The notes beneath the pieces were generated by a model, which was not told the DNA's origin, did not search any database, and saw only the letters and a program-made list of their open reading frames with translations. The position numbers and the translations under genes are program-made. DNA of 40,565 nt from contig NSLH01000024.1 of the NCBI GenBank assembly GCA_002763895.1, forward strand, positions 1 to 40,565, in the 5' to 3' direction. Below are positions 19,450 through 27,091 of the stretch, piece by piece. The stretch's first letter is position 1; each line of letters starts with the position of its first letter. The DNA comes from [Chlorobium] sp. 445. Its GTDB lineage: Bacteria > Bacteroidota > Chlorobiia > Chlorobiales > Thermochlorobacteraceae.

Positions 19450-19760
19450 AGAGTGATACCTTGTTTTAGACAAAAATCCACATCACCAGCCCTACTTATC
19501 CACACGCCCGTTTATCAAGAACATTCTACACAACAGACTTTGTGCAGTTCTGCCGACAAATTGCACATCACTTCCTAAGTTATCCACATAAATTTCACTA
19601 AGATAAGTGCTTTTATTAAAAAGGCTTAAGACAAATAAGACAAACTTTTCCACATTTTTACATCAAATCCTAAAAGTCATTAATAACTTTTATGAACAAG
19701 CACACATTTTTTTCACATTTTATCCACACACCAACATCTAAAGCTGGTAGTTACCTTCTT
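19450..19760. other. oriC-like region with DnaA boxes
   Basis: The intergenic region between dnaA and rpmH contains three perfect TTATCCACA boxes on the plus strand (19496-19504, 19580-19588, 19720-19728), plus a TTTTCCACA variant at 19646-19654 and an ATCCACA at about 19478. All share the same orientation. The stretch from 19.6 to 19.72 kb is AT-rich and could be the unwinding element. The dnaA-oriC-rpmH arrangement is common in bacteria. No 13-mer array was identified by eye. Confidence 0.8.
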
Positions 19761-19862
19761 GAAACAAACAACATTGCCGTAATGCTCAATTCCTGCGTTG
19801 AAGTGTGGTTACTGACAAAAAAATGGGGGCTAAATCTACAATAAAGGGCGCAAGGCACAAAC

Positions 19863-19893
19863 TTGTTTTTACAGAAAAAATGTAATACTTTTG
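19863..19893 (+). promoter_or_regulatory. rpmH-rnpA promoter
   Basis: TTG (19863-19865), a 20-base spacer and TACTTTTG (19886-19893) fit the TTTG-N19/21-TAnnTTTG pattern. The minus-7 ends 34 bases before the rpmH ATG. Confidence 0.7.
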
Positions 19894-19927
19894 CCGCTCA
19901 TTCTGAAACTATGAATTTTTTTAGGCT

Positions 19928-20089
19928 ATGAAACGCACCTTTCAACCAAGCAATCGCAAACGACGCAACAAGCACGGCTTTCGTGCAAGGATGGCAACAA
20001 AAAACGGTCGCAAAGTTCTTGCACGTCGGCGTGCCAAAGGACGGTATAAATTGACGGTCAGCGATGCGATGAGCCATAAGCAACGCTAA
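19928..20089 (+). CDS. rpmH: 50S ribosomal protein L34
   Basis: The 53-residue, very basic protein starts [21 protein letters not shown] and continues with [18 protein letters not shown], the L34 family pattern. It is divergent from dnaA across the putative origin and is followed 16 bases later by rnpA, the usual order. A strong promoter lies 34 bases upstream. Confidence 0.98.
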   Translation: MKRTFQPSNRKRRNKHGFRARMATKNGRKVLARRRAKGRYKLTVSDAMSHKQR

Positions 20090-20105
20090 GCCTTTTTCTG
20101 ATGCC

Positions 20106-20527
20106 TTGTCGGCTCAACCATCTGGCGAAGCACCACGCCGCCGAGCCTTTCTAAAAAAAGTGAGATTCTGCGTCAGAAGCGCGCCATACAACTCTTGTTT
20201 GAGACAGGGCGCAGTGTGCAAGTGCCGTACCTGCGGCTTTTCTTCCATGTCGTGCCCTCGTGCTCCTCGGCAAAAGCAATGGTACTGTTTTCTGTCAGCA
20301 AGCGCACCTTGAGGCACGCCACAGCACGTAACCGCATTAAGCGACTCCTGCGTGAAGCCTACAGGCTACAAAAATGGACACTGCTCGACGCACTTGCTCA
20401 AAAACTCAAGCCCGACGAACAACTTCATCTTGCGCTGCTTTATCAACCCCAGCGAAAGCCGCTAACACTGGAGCGTGCGCTGCACGCAGTTGCACTCGCT
20501 TTTGCTAAGCTCCTTGAACAACTTTGA
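20106..20527 (+). CDS. rnpA: Ribonuclease P protein component (probable one-base frameshift)
   Basis: RnpA is the protein subunit of RNase P, which matures tRNA 5' ends. The frame from 20195 on shows the family features: LFETGRSVQVPYLRLFF, then SVSKRTLRHATARNRIKRLLREAYR, the conserved RNA-binding helix. The expected N-terminus (KKSEILRQKRAIQLL) lies in the same frame upstream, but no normal start codon is there. A TTG at 20106 in another frame reaches FLKK at the A run 20153-20159 (7 A). Eight A would join the two into a protein of about 140 residues. Either an A is missing or slippage on the A run restores the frame. Coding function itself is not in doubt. Confidence 0.85.
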
Positions 20528-20545
20528 GCTTGCATTAAGGCTCTG

Positions 20546-20983
20546 CTAAACTTTGCTTAGCTCTGTGATTGCACAGTTACATGAGCCTTTGGCAAGTAAA
20601 TCTCCCGCTGCATTGAAGACATGGCACTCTGCATGCACGATGCGTCGACCGCGACGCACTACTCTGGCACGAGCTGTAATGACTTCACCTAATTTTGCGC
20701 TGCGCAAAAAATCTGTCACAAGATTGATAGCTACAAAAAAGTTGCTATCGTCCAGAGTGTAAATCGCAATGCCCATAGTTTCATCCATAATCGTGCACAT
20801 AATACCACCGTGCAGAATCCCTACAGGATTGGTCATATCGGGGCGCACAAGAAAATCAGCTTCAAACTCACCTGCTTGAACCCTACGAATCGTCCCATTG
20901 AGCCATCTGCCAACAGGTGAAGGATGCTGGTCGCCGAACGGCTGACCAATGCGCAATTGCAAGTGCTTTAACGCTTGATTCAT
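20546..20983 (-). CDS. PaaI-type hotdog thioesterase
   Basis: The 145-residue protein has the hotdog thioesterase core: NPVGILHGGIMCTIMDETMGIAIY (His58-Gly59-Gly60, acidic Asp67/Glu68), followed by strands VAINLVTDFLRSAKLGEV and ARVVRRGRRIVHAECHVF. Such enzymes hydrolyse acyl-CoA thioesters in the cytoplasm; the substrate cannot be told. The ATG at 20983 is chosen over an extended open frame because it gives normal family length and lies 36 bases from a TATTTTTG promoter. It is convergent with rnpA, with only 18 bases between. Confidence 0.85.
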   Translation of the reverse strand: MNQALKHLQLRIGQPFGDQHPSPVGRWLNGTIRRVQAGEFEADFLVRPDMTNPVGILHGGIMCTIMDETMGIAIYTLDDSNFFVAINLVTDFLRSAKLGEVITARARVVRRGRRIVHAECHVFNAAGDLLAKGSCNCAITELSKV

Positions 20984-21286
20984 AGAAAGATGATGTTTAG
21001 TCACATACAAGTGATTTTGCAAAAATACCTGACCTGATCCGTATTCTCTAACCTGATTACCTTCAGCTTTGTGACGTTCAACACAGTTGCACACATTTTG
21101 ATTTGGAGCAATGTAGCAACCTGAGTATATTCAGCTTCGACGGTGCCCAGCACCACATTCGCACTGAGCAGGATAGCTGGGAAGTAAGTTGTATCAAAGC
21201 TCTCTAGATACGCCATCCCCTCCTTGCCGCTGTACGTATGACATCCTGAGAAATAGAGTTTCTTTAACTTAACTATCCTCAAAAAA
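20984..21286 (-). promoter_or_regulatory. Intergenic region with thioesterase promoter and an orphan open frame
   Basis: An exact minus-7 TATTTTTG lies on the minus strand at 21020-21027, 36 bases before the thioesterase start. The rest is noncoding in the normal sense, but a minus-strand frame (21001-21294) stays open for 97 codons and includes KKLYFSGCHTYSGKEG and LESFDTTYFPAILLSANVVL. It overlaps the start of the next gene, lacks a ribosome-binding site and has no recognised family, so I do not call it a gene. Confidence 0.45.
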
Positions 21287-24200
21287 ATGCACAAGCTTTA
21301 CCGTCCATTCGTCATCCTGCTCCTCTTTGCCTGCACATCGCATGCAGCGCAGCTTACTGTAAGCAACACAAACAATGCTGGCACAGGATCGCTTCGTCAA
21401 GCTGTGCAAGATGCTACGCCGGGGGACACGGTGTACTTTCAAACGGGGTTTAGTGGCACCATCACGCTCACATCGCCGATTACCATTGATAAAAACTTGT
21501 TGATTGACGGACATCATGGTACAAACGGAATGGTTACGATTAGCGGCGGCAGCAACACCCGCATTTTTGAAATTACAGCAGGCAATGTCGAGCTCTTCAA
21601 TCTCATTTTTGAAAATGCAAGCGGTCCTACTGCAGGCGGTGCAATTCGCGCAACTGCTGCAGGTTCACTTGTGATTGACACCTGCACATTTCGCAACAAC
21701 TCAAGCACTTCTGGCAGCGGAGGCGCAATTTTCAGCAATGCGCTTGACACACTCACTGTCAAGAATACGACTTTTTCTAACAATGTGAATGCTGTTGAGC
21801 ACGCTGGTTTTGTAACCATGGAAAATGTAACCCTCGCAAATAATCCTGGCACACAGGTCATTACAACTGCAACAGGTGGTGTGCTCTCACTGATGAACTG
21901 CACTGTTTTCGACAATCCTACCTCAAATGAAAATCTCTTGGTTGCCACTAGCGGAACAGTAACTGCGACCAACACAATTTTTCAAAGTATGCGTGTTAGC
22001 GGGACCGTCGATGTCTACAACTGTGTTGTCTTCCTTGCCCCAAATGTACTCTCCGGCGGAGTTTATTCGCCTAGCCAGACCATTCAAGGCTATAACCCGC
22101 TCTTAGGACCACTTGCAGATAACGGGGGTAAAACCGAAACAAAAGCCTTGCTATCTGGCTCACCTGCATGGCGCGCTGGCTCTGCGTCTGGACCTACTAC
22201 CGACCAACGAGGCTTTTCACGCCCTGACAACCCCAGCATTGGTGCGTTTGATAGCACAGATCCAATTTCCATCTATGTGTTGAATGACAGTGACAGCGGT
22301 CCCGGCTCGCTGCGCAGCACTGTAACGAATGCGCTTGAGAACGATACGCTGATTTTCAACCCTGCGCTCACTGGACAAACCATCACGCTCACCAGTGGAC
22401 AAATTGTGATTGATAAATCGCTCACGATTATAGGATTGGGCGCAAATAATCTTGCCATTAGTGGCAATAATGCTAGTCGTATCTTTAGTATTCAGGGTAG
22501 TATTAATACCGCATCTTTTCCCGACTTCCGCCTGAGCCGCGCACAACCCAGCAGTTATGTTGCGACTACTATCGCTGGTCTCACGCTTCGTAATGCACGC
22601 TCAACTTCAGCTACCGAAAACGGACTTGGAATTCTCACATCAGCAGAGTTCTTGCGCCTCAATAGCTGTGAAATTCGTGATTGCGAGAACACAGCAGGTG
22701 GCAAGGGCATTGGTCTCTATGTGCAGAATGGAACATGTGAAGTCTTCAATTGTACATTCTCAGGCAATTCTTGTGGTACAGGTGGTGAGGGCGGCGCTCT
22801 TGCTGTAGACAACAATGCTTTTGTTTATGTAGCAAACTCTACTTTCTCTGGTAATCAGTCTCCAAAAGGCGGCGCTCTTGCGGCACTCGATGGGCTTTGC
22901 AGTATCTCCAATAGCACCATCGCAGGTAACACAGCAACAACTGAAGGGGGTGGAATTTATGAAGATGGTAGTGAACTCTATCTCAACAATACGCTTGTGG
23001 CTACGAACACTGCACCCAATGGACCAGATGTGTCAGGTACGATTCAGAATTCTTATCCGAATCCGAATCCGAATCCGAACGCAAGCGCATTCTCGGTCAA
23101 CGAGCTCTTCAGGGCAAAAAACTCTCGCCTCAAAATTAAGAATAGAGTCGCAAGCGAGCTCTTTTCAATCAACAGTGGTGGAGCAAGCCGATATAACCTC
23201 ATCGGTAACGGTTCTGGTATGACAGGTCTCGTCAATGCTGATGCAGACAGCAACCTTGTTGGAACGAGCAGCAATCCTATTAACCCCAATCTTGGTGCAC
23301 TTGCTAACAACGGCGGGAGCGTGCGCACATGCGCATTGAATGCCAGTAGCCCTGCCATAGACAAAGGCAATCCAAGTCCCAGCGAAAATGCACTGGCTAA
23401 TGATCAGCGTGGCGGTCTCTTCGTGCGCGTCTCGGGCGGCAGAATGGACATTGGCGCCTTTGAAGTACAAGTTACAAGCAGCATCATCGTACGCGATGCC
23501 GTCTATGATAACACAACTGCGCTCCCTGCAAGTGCAACAGGCATCACAATTGACCTCTCTGGTGTTGAAAGTCAGCTCGGGTTTATTGAGCGCATTCGTT
23601 TCAATGCCGCTGCACCAAACCTGAATGCTATTGCATCTATTGCAGCAACACCGCAAACAGGCAGTGCGTTCATTCCTGATAAGGTCTCGCCAGAGCGCTA
23701 TTGGACAATTTCCAATAGTGCTGTTTCTTTCGGCTCTGTTACACTGAATATTGATCTTACAGGGATTAACGGCATCACGAACCCAGACCGCCTGCTTATT
23801 GTGCGTCGCGAATCTCCCTTGCATCTTTGGCAAGCTGTGAATACTTCGCATAGTAGCAGCATTCTGAGTGCAACCTTTGGCATGGAGGACTTCTATGGTG
23901 ATTTTGCTATTGCTTCACTTGCCGCTGAAAACCCTCTCCCTGTCGAGCTGAAGTCATTTGAGGCTCAACCTGTTGCACGTGGCATTGAACTTCGCTGGAG
24001 TACAGCCTCTGAACAGAATAACGCCGGCTTTGAAGTGCAAAGACGAAGCGAGAACCGCAGCGTGAGAAGTGAAGAGTGGCAAGTGCTGGGCTTTGTCAGA
24101 GGCAACGGCACCACATCAGCAGCACAAAGTTATGCATTTGTAGACCAGACTGCATCAGGCAAAGTGCACTACCGCCTCAAGCAAGTGGATTTTGACGGCA

Positions 24201-24508
24201 CCTTTGAATACAGCCCCACCATTGAAGTTGAAGCCGGTCTGCCACGCACGTTTGAACTTTTGCAGAACTATCCTAATCCGTTTAACCCGACGACAGTGAT
24301 TAGTTATCAACTGCCTGTAAGCAGCGAAGTAAGTTTGAAGATTTATGATATGCTCGGTCGTCAGGTGGCAACACTGGTAGAAGGACGCCAAGAAGCGGGA
24401 CGGTATCAGGTATCGTTTAATGCTGTGCAATTGGCAAGTGGTCTGTATTTCTATCGCTTGCAAGCAGGGACATTTACGCAAACTAGAAAAATGATGCTGC
24501 TGAAGTAA
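21287..24508 (+). CDS. Secreted beta-helix protein with type IX sorting domain
   Basis: The 1073-residue protein is exported by a signal peptide (about 1-20) and carries a type IX secretion C-terminal domain (from about 989, FELLQNYPNPFNPTT through GLYFYRLQAG to KMMLLK). So it should reach the cell surface or medium. Two long beta-helix units each begin with a GSLR-type motif: NTNNAGTGSLRQAV (about 28) and NDSDSGPGSLRSTV (about 332). Each has Asn/Thr/Ser-rich coils and a choice-of-anchor-Q-like ending (PLADNGGKTETKAL; ALANNGGSVRTCAL). LPVELKSFEA and a fibronectin-like region follow. Residues 590-635 look like an insertion with (Pro-Asn)4. No catalytic residues can be named; adhesion or polysaccharide binding is possible. 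Confidence 0.9.
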   Translation: MHKLYRPFVILLLFACTSHAAQLTVSNTNNAGTGSLRQAVQDATPGDTVYFQTGFSGTITLTSPITIDKNLLIDGHHGTNGMVTISGGSNTRIFEITAGNVELFNLIFENASGPTAGGAIRATAAGSLVIDTCTFRNNSSTSGSGGAIFSNALDTLTVKNTTFSNNVNAVEHAGFVTMENVTLANNPGTQVITTATGGVLSLMNCTVFDNPTSNENLLVATSGTVTATNTIFQSMRVSGTVDVYNCVVFLAPNVLSGGVYSPSQTIQGYNPLLGPLADNGGKTETKALLSGSPAWRAGSASGPTTDQRGFSRPDNPSIGAFDSTDPISIYVLNDSDSGPGSLRSTVTNALENDTLIFNPALTGQTITLTSGQIVIDKSLTIIGLGANNLAISGNNASRIFSIQGSINTASFPDFRLSRAQPSSYVATTIAGLTLRNARSTSATENGLGILTSAEFLRLNSCEIRDCENTAGGKGIGLYVQNGTCEVFNCTFSGNSCGTGGEGGALAVDNNAFVYVANSTFSGNQSPKGGALAALDGLCSISNSTIAGNTATTEGGGIYEDGSELYLNNTLVATNTAPNGPDVSGTIQNSYPNPNPNPNASAFSVNELFRAKNSRLKIKNRVASELFSINSGGASRYNLIGNGSGMTGLVNADADSNLVGTSSNPINPNLGALANNGGSVRTCALNASSPAIDKGNPSPSENALANDQRGGLFVRVSGGRMDIGAFEVQVTSSIIVRDAVYDNTTALPASATGITIDLSGVESQLGFIERIRFNAAAPNLNAIASIAATPQTGSAFIPDKVSPERYWTISNSAVSFGSVTLNIDLTGINGITNPDRLLIVRRESPLHLWQAVNTSHSSSILSATFGMEDFYGDFAIASLAAENPLPVELKSFEAQPVARGIELRWSTASEQNNAGFEVQRRSENRSVRSEEWQVLGFVRGNGTTSAAQSYAFVDQTASGKVHYRLKQVDFDGTFEYSPTIEVEAGLPRTFELLQNYPNPFNPTTVISYQLPVSSEVSLKIYDMLGRQVATLVEGRQEAGRYQVSFNAVQLASGLYFYRLQAGTFTQTRKMMLLK
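23055..23078 (+). repeat. Tandem hexanucleotide atccga, four copies
   Basis: Four perfect copies of atccga lie inside the secreted protein gene and encode Pro-Asn repeats (residues 591-598). They mark the start of a segment that interrupts an otherwise typical beta-helix sequence. Such a short tandem can change copy number by slippage while keeping the frame, because the unit is a multiple of three. Confidence 0.9.
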
Positions 24509-24537
24509 GATGGTCATCATCAACTTGCCTCGGTGAC

Positions 24538-24570
24538 AGCGTCTTGCACAAACCTACAGGACGCTTTTTT
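24538..24570 (+). terminator. Intrinsic terminator after the secreted-protein gene
   Basis: Stem AGCGTC (24538-24543) with GACGCT (24560-24565) is followed by five more T. The loop is 16 bases. It sits 30 bases after the stop codon. Confidence 0.75.
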
Positions 24571-24645
24571 TACTGTGTGACCTCAATGCAAGCATTATCA
24601 CAAAGCTAAACGGCAGGGTAGGGACAGAGAGATGCTTGTGCAGAC

Positions 24646-24676
24646 TTGTTCAGACTTTGAAACTCGTGTATTTTTG
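24646..24676 (+). promoter_or_regulatory. tRNA-Arg promoter
   Basis: TTG (24646-24648), a 20-base spacer and TATTTTTG (24669-24676). The element ends 14 bases before the mature tRNA, so the leader is only a few bases. Confidence 0.7.
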
Positions 24677-24690
24677 CTTACTGCTGTTTT

Positions 24691-24764
24691 GCGCCCGTAG
24701 CTCAACTGGATAGAGCGTTGGTCTCCGAAGCCAAAGGTTATGGGTTCAACTCCCGTCGGGCGCA
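24691..24764 (+). tRNA. tRNA-Arg (CCG)
   Basis: The acceptor arms GCGCCCG (24691-24697) and CGGGCGC (24757-24763) pair fully, with discriminator A. The anticodon stem TTGGT/GCCAA (one G-T pair) holds loop CTCCGAA, giving anticodon CCG. The D arm has GCTCAACTGGATAGAGC and the T loop TTCAACT. No CCA is encoded. It has its own promoter. Confidence 0.97.
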
Positions 24765-24802
24765 CTTGTGAGCAAGATGCCTTAAAAATGCCTTAAAAAT
24801 TA

Positions 24803-24824
24803 GGGCGAAGACATAACTTCGCCC
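24803..24824. terminator. Bidirectional terminator between tRNA-Arg and rplI
   Basis: A perfect 8-base stem GGGCGAAG/CTTCGCCC with a 6-base loop lies between the convergent tRNA-Arg and rplI. On the minus strand it is followed by TAATTTTTAAGG, so it is stronger for rplI than for the tRNA. Just before it (24779-24801) is a short direct repeat, gccttaaaaat twice. Confidence 0.7.
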
Positions 24825-24869
24825 CAAATTCTTTAACCCCTGAAAAGGATATAGTTTTTTGAGACAGGT

Positions 24870-25322
24870 TTACTCGCTTGCTTCAGCTTCGACTTCAAGC
24901 TGAAGTTTTGCGACCACATCGGAGTAAAGTTTCACGGCAACTTCGTGTTTGCCGACCTGCTTGATGGGTGGGTCAATGGTAATTTGCTTGCGATCAATCT
25001 CAAAACCTTTGGATTTGAGAGCGTCGGCAACCATTTGGGTTGTAACTGTACCGTAAAGCCGTCCCTCTTCACCCGCCTTGACTTTGATATTTAGCAAGAG
25101 CCGTTCCAGCGATTCTGCCAGTTCTCGTGCAGCTTTGCGTTCGCGCTCAATCTTGAAGGCTTTTTGCTTCTTTTCTTCTTCGAGCGCTTTAAGCATGCCA
25201 TCGGTGGCCCGCACAGCTAAGCCACGCGGAATGAGGTAATTGCGTGCGTAGCCATCTTTGACCTTGACGACTTCGCCTGGCTCGCCGAGTTTTTCCACCT
25301 GTTTTTTCAGAATCACTTGCAT
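24870..25322 (-). CDS. rplI: 50S ribosomal protein L9
   Basis: The 150-residue protein starts MQVILKKQVEKLGEPGEVVKV with the L9 N-domain signature GYARNYLIPRGLA, followed by the long connecting helix (about 50-80, rich in Glu/Lys/Arg) and the C-domain with GRLYGTVTTQMVADAL. The ATG at 25322 is chosen over an upstream open stretch. It lies 10 bases after rpsR and is the last gene of rpsF-ssb-rpsR-rplI. Confidence 0.97.
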   Translation of the reverse strand: MQVILKKQVEKLGEPGEVVKVKDGYARNYLIPRGLAVRATDGMLKALEEEKKQKAFKIERERKAARELAESLERLLLNIKVKAGEEGRLYGTVTTQMVADALKSKGFEIDRKQITIDPPIKQVGKHEVAVKLYSDVVAKLQLEVEAEASE

Positions 25323-25332
25323 AGTTGAATCG

Positions 25333-25602
25333 TTACTTGATTTGGTCAGAGACAAAAGGAATGATCGCCAGGTGCCGTGCCCACTTGATGGATTTGGTTA
25401 GAAGTCGCTGCTCTTTGGCAGAAAGCCCCGTGATGCGGCGCGGGATAATTTTGCCCTGCTCATTGATAAAACGACGAAGTTTTCGCTCATCACGGTAGTC
25501 GAAGAATACGACTTGATTTTTTGCAGGTACGCTCGCTGCGCGGCTGCGTGCTACAATAGCGCGCTGCGCAGGGCGACTCGAGACTGGACTTTTAAGTTGC
25601 AT
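25333..25602 (-). CDS. rpsR: 30S ribosomal protein S18
   Basis: The 89-residue basic protein has the S18 core: [28 protein letters not shown], then [21 protein letters not shown]. The N-terminus is a basic, serine-rich tail. It is the third gene of the rpsF-ssb-rpsR-rplI operon, between ssb and rplI, with 30 and 10 base gaps. Confidence 0.97.
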   Translation of the reverse strand: MQLKSPVSSRPAQRAIVARSRAASVPAKNQVVFFDYRDERKLRRFINEQGKIIPRRITGLSAKEQRLLTKSIKWARHLAIIPFVSDQIK

Positions 25603-25632
25603 GGCTCAATACATCATTTGGTTTTGCGTAGG

Positions 25633-26103
25633 TTATCGACTGTCTGTTGCAAGCTCACTATCCCCATTGAGATATTTGTATTCGTAGAGGTCTTTGCTGG
25701 TTACCTGCGAATCATCGCTGTATTCTTCTACGACACCAGAGTCATCGTCATTGCGACGGCGCTTGTTAAGGAATTGAATTCGGCGAGCTTTAATTTCAAC
25801 CACAGTACGCGTAGTGTTATCTTGCAGTTTCCAAGTTCGGCTTTGAAGTTCGCCATCAACCAGCACCGCACTGCTCTTGTGTAGATTATCGCGGCACGAT
25901 TCTGCAAGTTTATTCCAGGCAACAACACCGACGTAGCACACATCTTCCTGCCATTCGTTATTGCTGTCACGGAAGCGACGGTTGCACGCAATTGTAAAAT
26001 TCACGACAGGCGTACCTGTGGTGGTTTGTCTGAAAATTGGGTCTTTGGTTAGGTTGCCTGCGATAACCACGCTGTTGATTTCTGGCATTTTTAACTCTGC
26101 CAT
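25633..26103 (-). CDS. ssb: Single-stranded DNA-binding protein
   Basis: SSB coats single-stranded DNA in replication and repair. The 156-residue protein has the OB-fold (about 8-112) with [36 protein letters not shown] and [10 protein letters not shown]. The C-terminal tail is acidic and tyrosine-rich but ends in LATDSR, lacking the DDDIPF-like tip that normally docks partner proteins. That may mean a second SSB exists elsewhere or that the tail works differently here. The start overlaps the end of rpsF by 13 bases, with GGAGGAG at good spacing. Confidence 0.95.
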   Translation of the reverse strand: MAELKMPEINSVVIAGNLTKDPIFRQTTTGTPVVNFTIACNRRFRDSNNEWQEDVCYVGVVAWNKLAESCRDNLHKSSAVLVDGELQSRTWKLQDNTTRTVVEIKARRIQFLNKRRRNDDDSGVVEEYSDDSQVTSKDLYEYKYLNGDSELATDSR

Positions 26104-26545
26104 TGCTCTCCTCCATAAGTTGGTTTTATTACAAAGACATAGAACGCTAAGAAAAGAATTTTATCATCCTGCGCAGTCTCAGGCTTAGACTCAGTGGAGG
26201 GTTGCGCTGTGCCGTACTTAGCTACACGCTCGCGGATCTCCAAGAGCGGCTTATCTAAAATGATGGTGAGGAAACGAATAATCTGCTCGTTGAGCCGATA
26301 CTGACGCTCCAACTCTGCTAGCATCGTGGGTGGGGCTGTAAACTCGATATGTATATAGTAGCCGATTGTGTGCTTACCAATTTTGTAGGCGAGCTTCCGA
26401 CGACCGTTATCCGTAATGTTTTTGATATTACCTCCGAGCGAAGTAATAAGCTGCTTTACTTTCTCAATCGCACTTTGGGTGTTTTCGTCATCTAAGTTCC
26501 CGTCAAAAATGACCGTCGTTTCGTAAAGTTTCTCGTTTTTGCCAT
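26091..26545 (-). CDS. rpsF: 30S ribosomal protein S6 (one-base frameshift at the start)
   Basis: S6 binds S18 in the 30S platform. The S6 frame reads [13 protein letters not shown], then [21 protein letters not shown] and [20 protein letters not shown], all family features, but that frame has no ATG, GTG or TTG upstream. The ATG at 26545 is in another frame; adding one base to the T run 26536-26540 (A in the gene) gives [14 protein letters not shown], a normal start. The last 20 residues ([13 protein letters not shown]) are oddly hydrophobic. Removing one A shortly before would instead end the protein with DDKFFS, so a second slip is possible. First gene of its operon. Confidence 0.88.
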
Positions 26546-26658
26546 ACTTGAAAAAGCGTTAAGCGTTAGAATTTCAACCTTGCCTTGCTTTGAAACTGTT
26601 TTGAGTTGTATTTCTGAACTGAACCGTGTTAAGAAATTGTTGATTAAAATTAGGACTG

Positions 26659-26689
26659 CAAAGATAAGTTTCAGCACCAATTTTCCAAA
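26659..26689 (-). promoter_or_regulatory. rpsF operon promoter with long leader
   Basis: On the minus strand TTTG (26686-26689), a 19-base spacer and TATCTTTG (26659-26666). The leader to the rpsF ATG is about 105 bases and can form at least two short hairpins (ATTTCT/AGAAAT and TTTCAA/TTGAAA). Long rpsF leaders in other bacteria bind the S6:S18 complex, but the hallmark CCG bulge is not clear here. Confidence 0.6.
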
Positions 26690-26760
26690 AGATTTTCGTC
26701 GATTTTTTGTGCATCTCGCACTACTGGTCATTTCTGCACTCTGGCGCTGCAGGCACTCTT

Positions 26761-27051
26761 TTACTTGAAGACAATGCCTTTCACCAAGTTGCGCTGCAGC
26801 TTTGAATTAAGCTGCGCAATGATGCTTTGCTTCTTGAAGGAGAGTTCATTTCGCCATGCTGAGTTTTTAACTTTCACATAAAGCACGCCATTTACAACTT
26901 TCTCGACTTCTGAGATGCGCGCAATGTGGCCACCTACGACCTGCGACCACATTTTGATAATCTCAAACTCTTCAGCAGCATCAAAATTCAAATCATGATA
27001 CAGTGCGCTAAGTACTTTCTCAAAGCGACTTGGAACCCTCGTGTAGGACAT
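26761..27051 (-). CDS. DUF721 protein, DciA-like helicase-loader candidate
   Basis: The 96-residue protein matches the DUF721 family: an N-terminal helical part, WSQVVGGHIARISEVEKVVNGVLYVKVKNSAWRNELSF and a C-terminal basic tail. In bacteria without DnaC/DnaI, proteins of this family (DciA) help load the replicative helicase DnaB. Its place 40 bases after recF and near dnaA and dnaN supports a replication role. The VKVKNSAWRNEL segment is the most conserved part. Confidence 0.85.
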   Translation of the reverse strand: MSYTRVPSRFEKVLSALYHDLNFDAAEEFEIIKMWSQVVGGHIARISEVEKVVNGVLYVKVKNSAWRNELSFKKQSIIAQLNSKLQRNLVKGIVFK

Positions 27052-27091
27052 CTCTCAATCTGATTTAGTAAGTTTTCTTTTCTTGCATACG

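Noticed and set aside
23055-23078. CRISPR-like tandem repeat
   Set aside because: The repeats are six bases, directly adjacent and coding; no spacers exist. No CRISPR array or cas gene is seen in the window.
23165-23851. 228-codon minus-strand open frame
   Set aside because: Antisense to the secreted beta-helix gene; Cys/Arg-rich text is an artefact of its Asn/Thr/Ala-rich coding.
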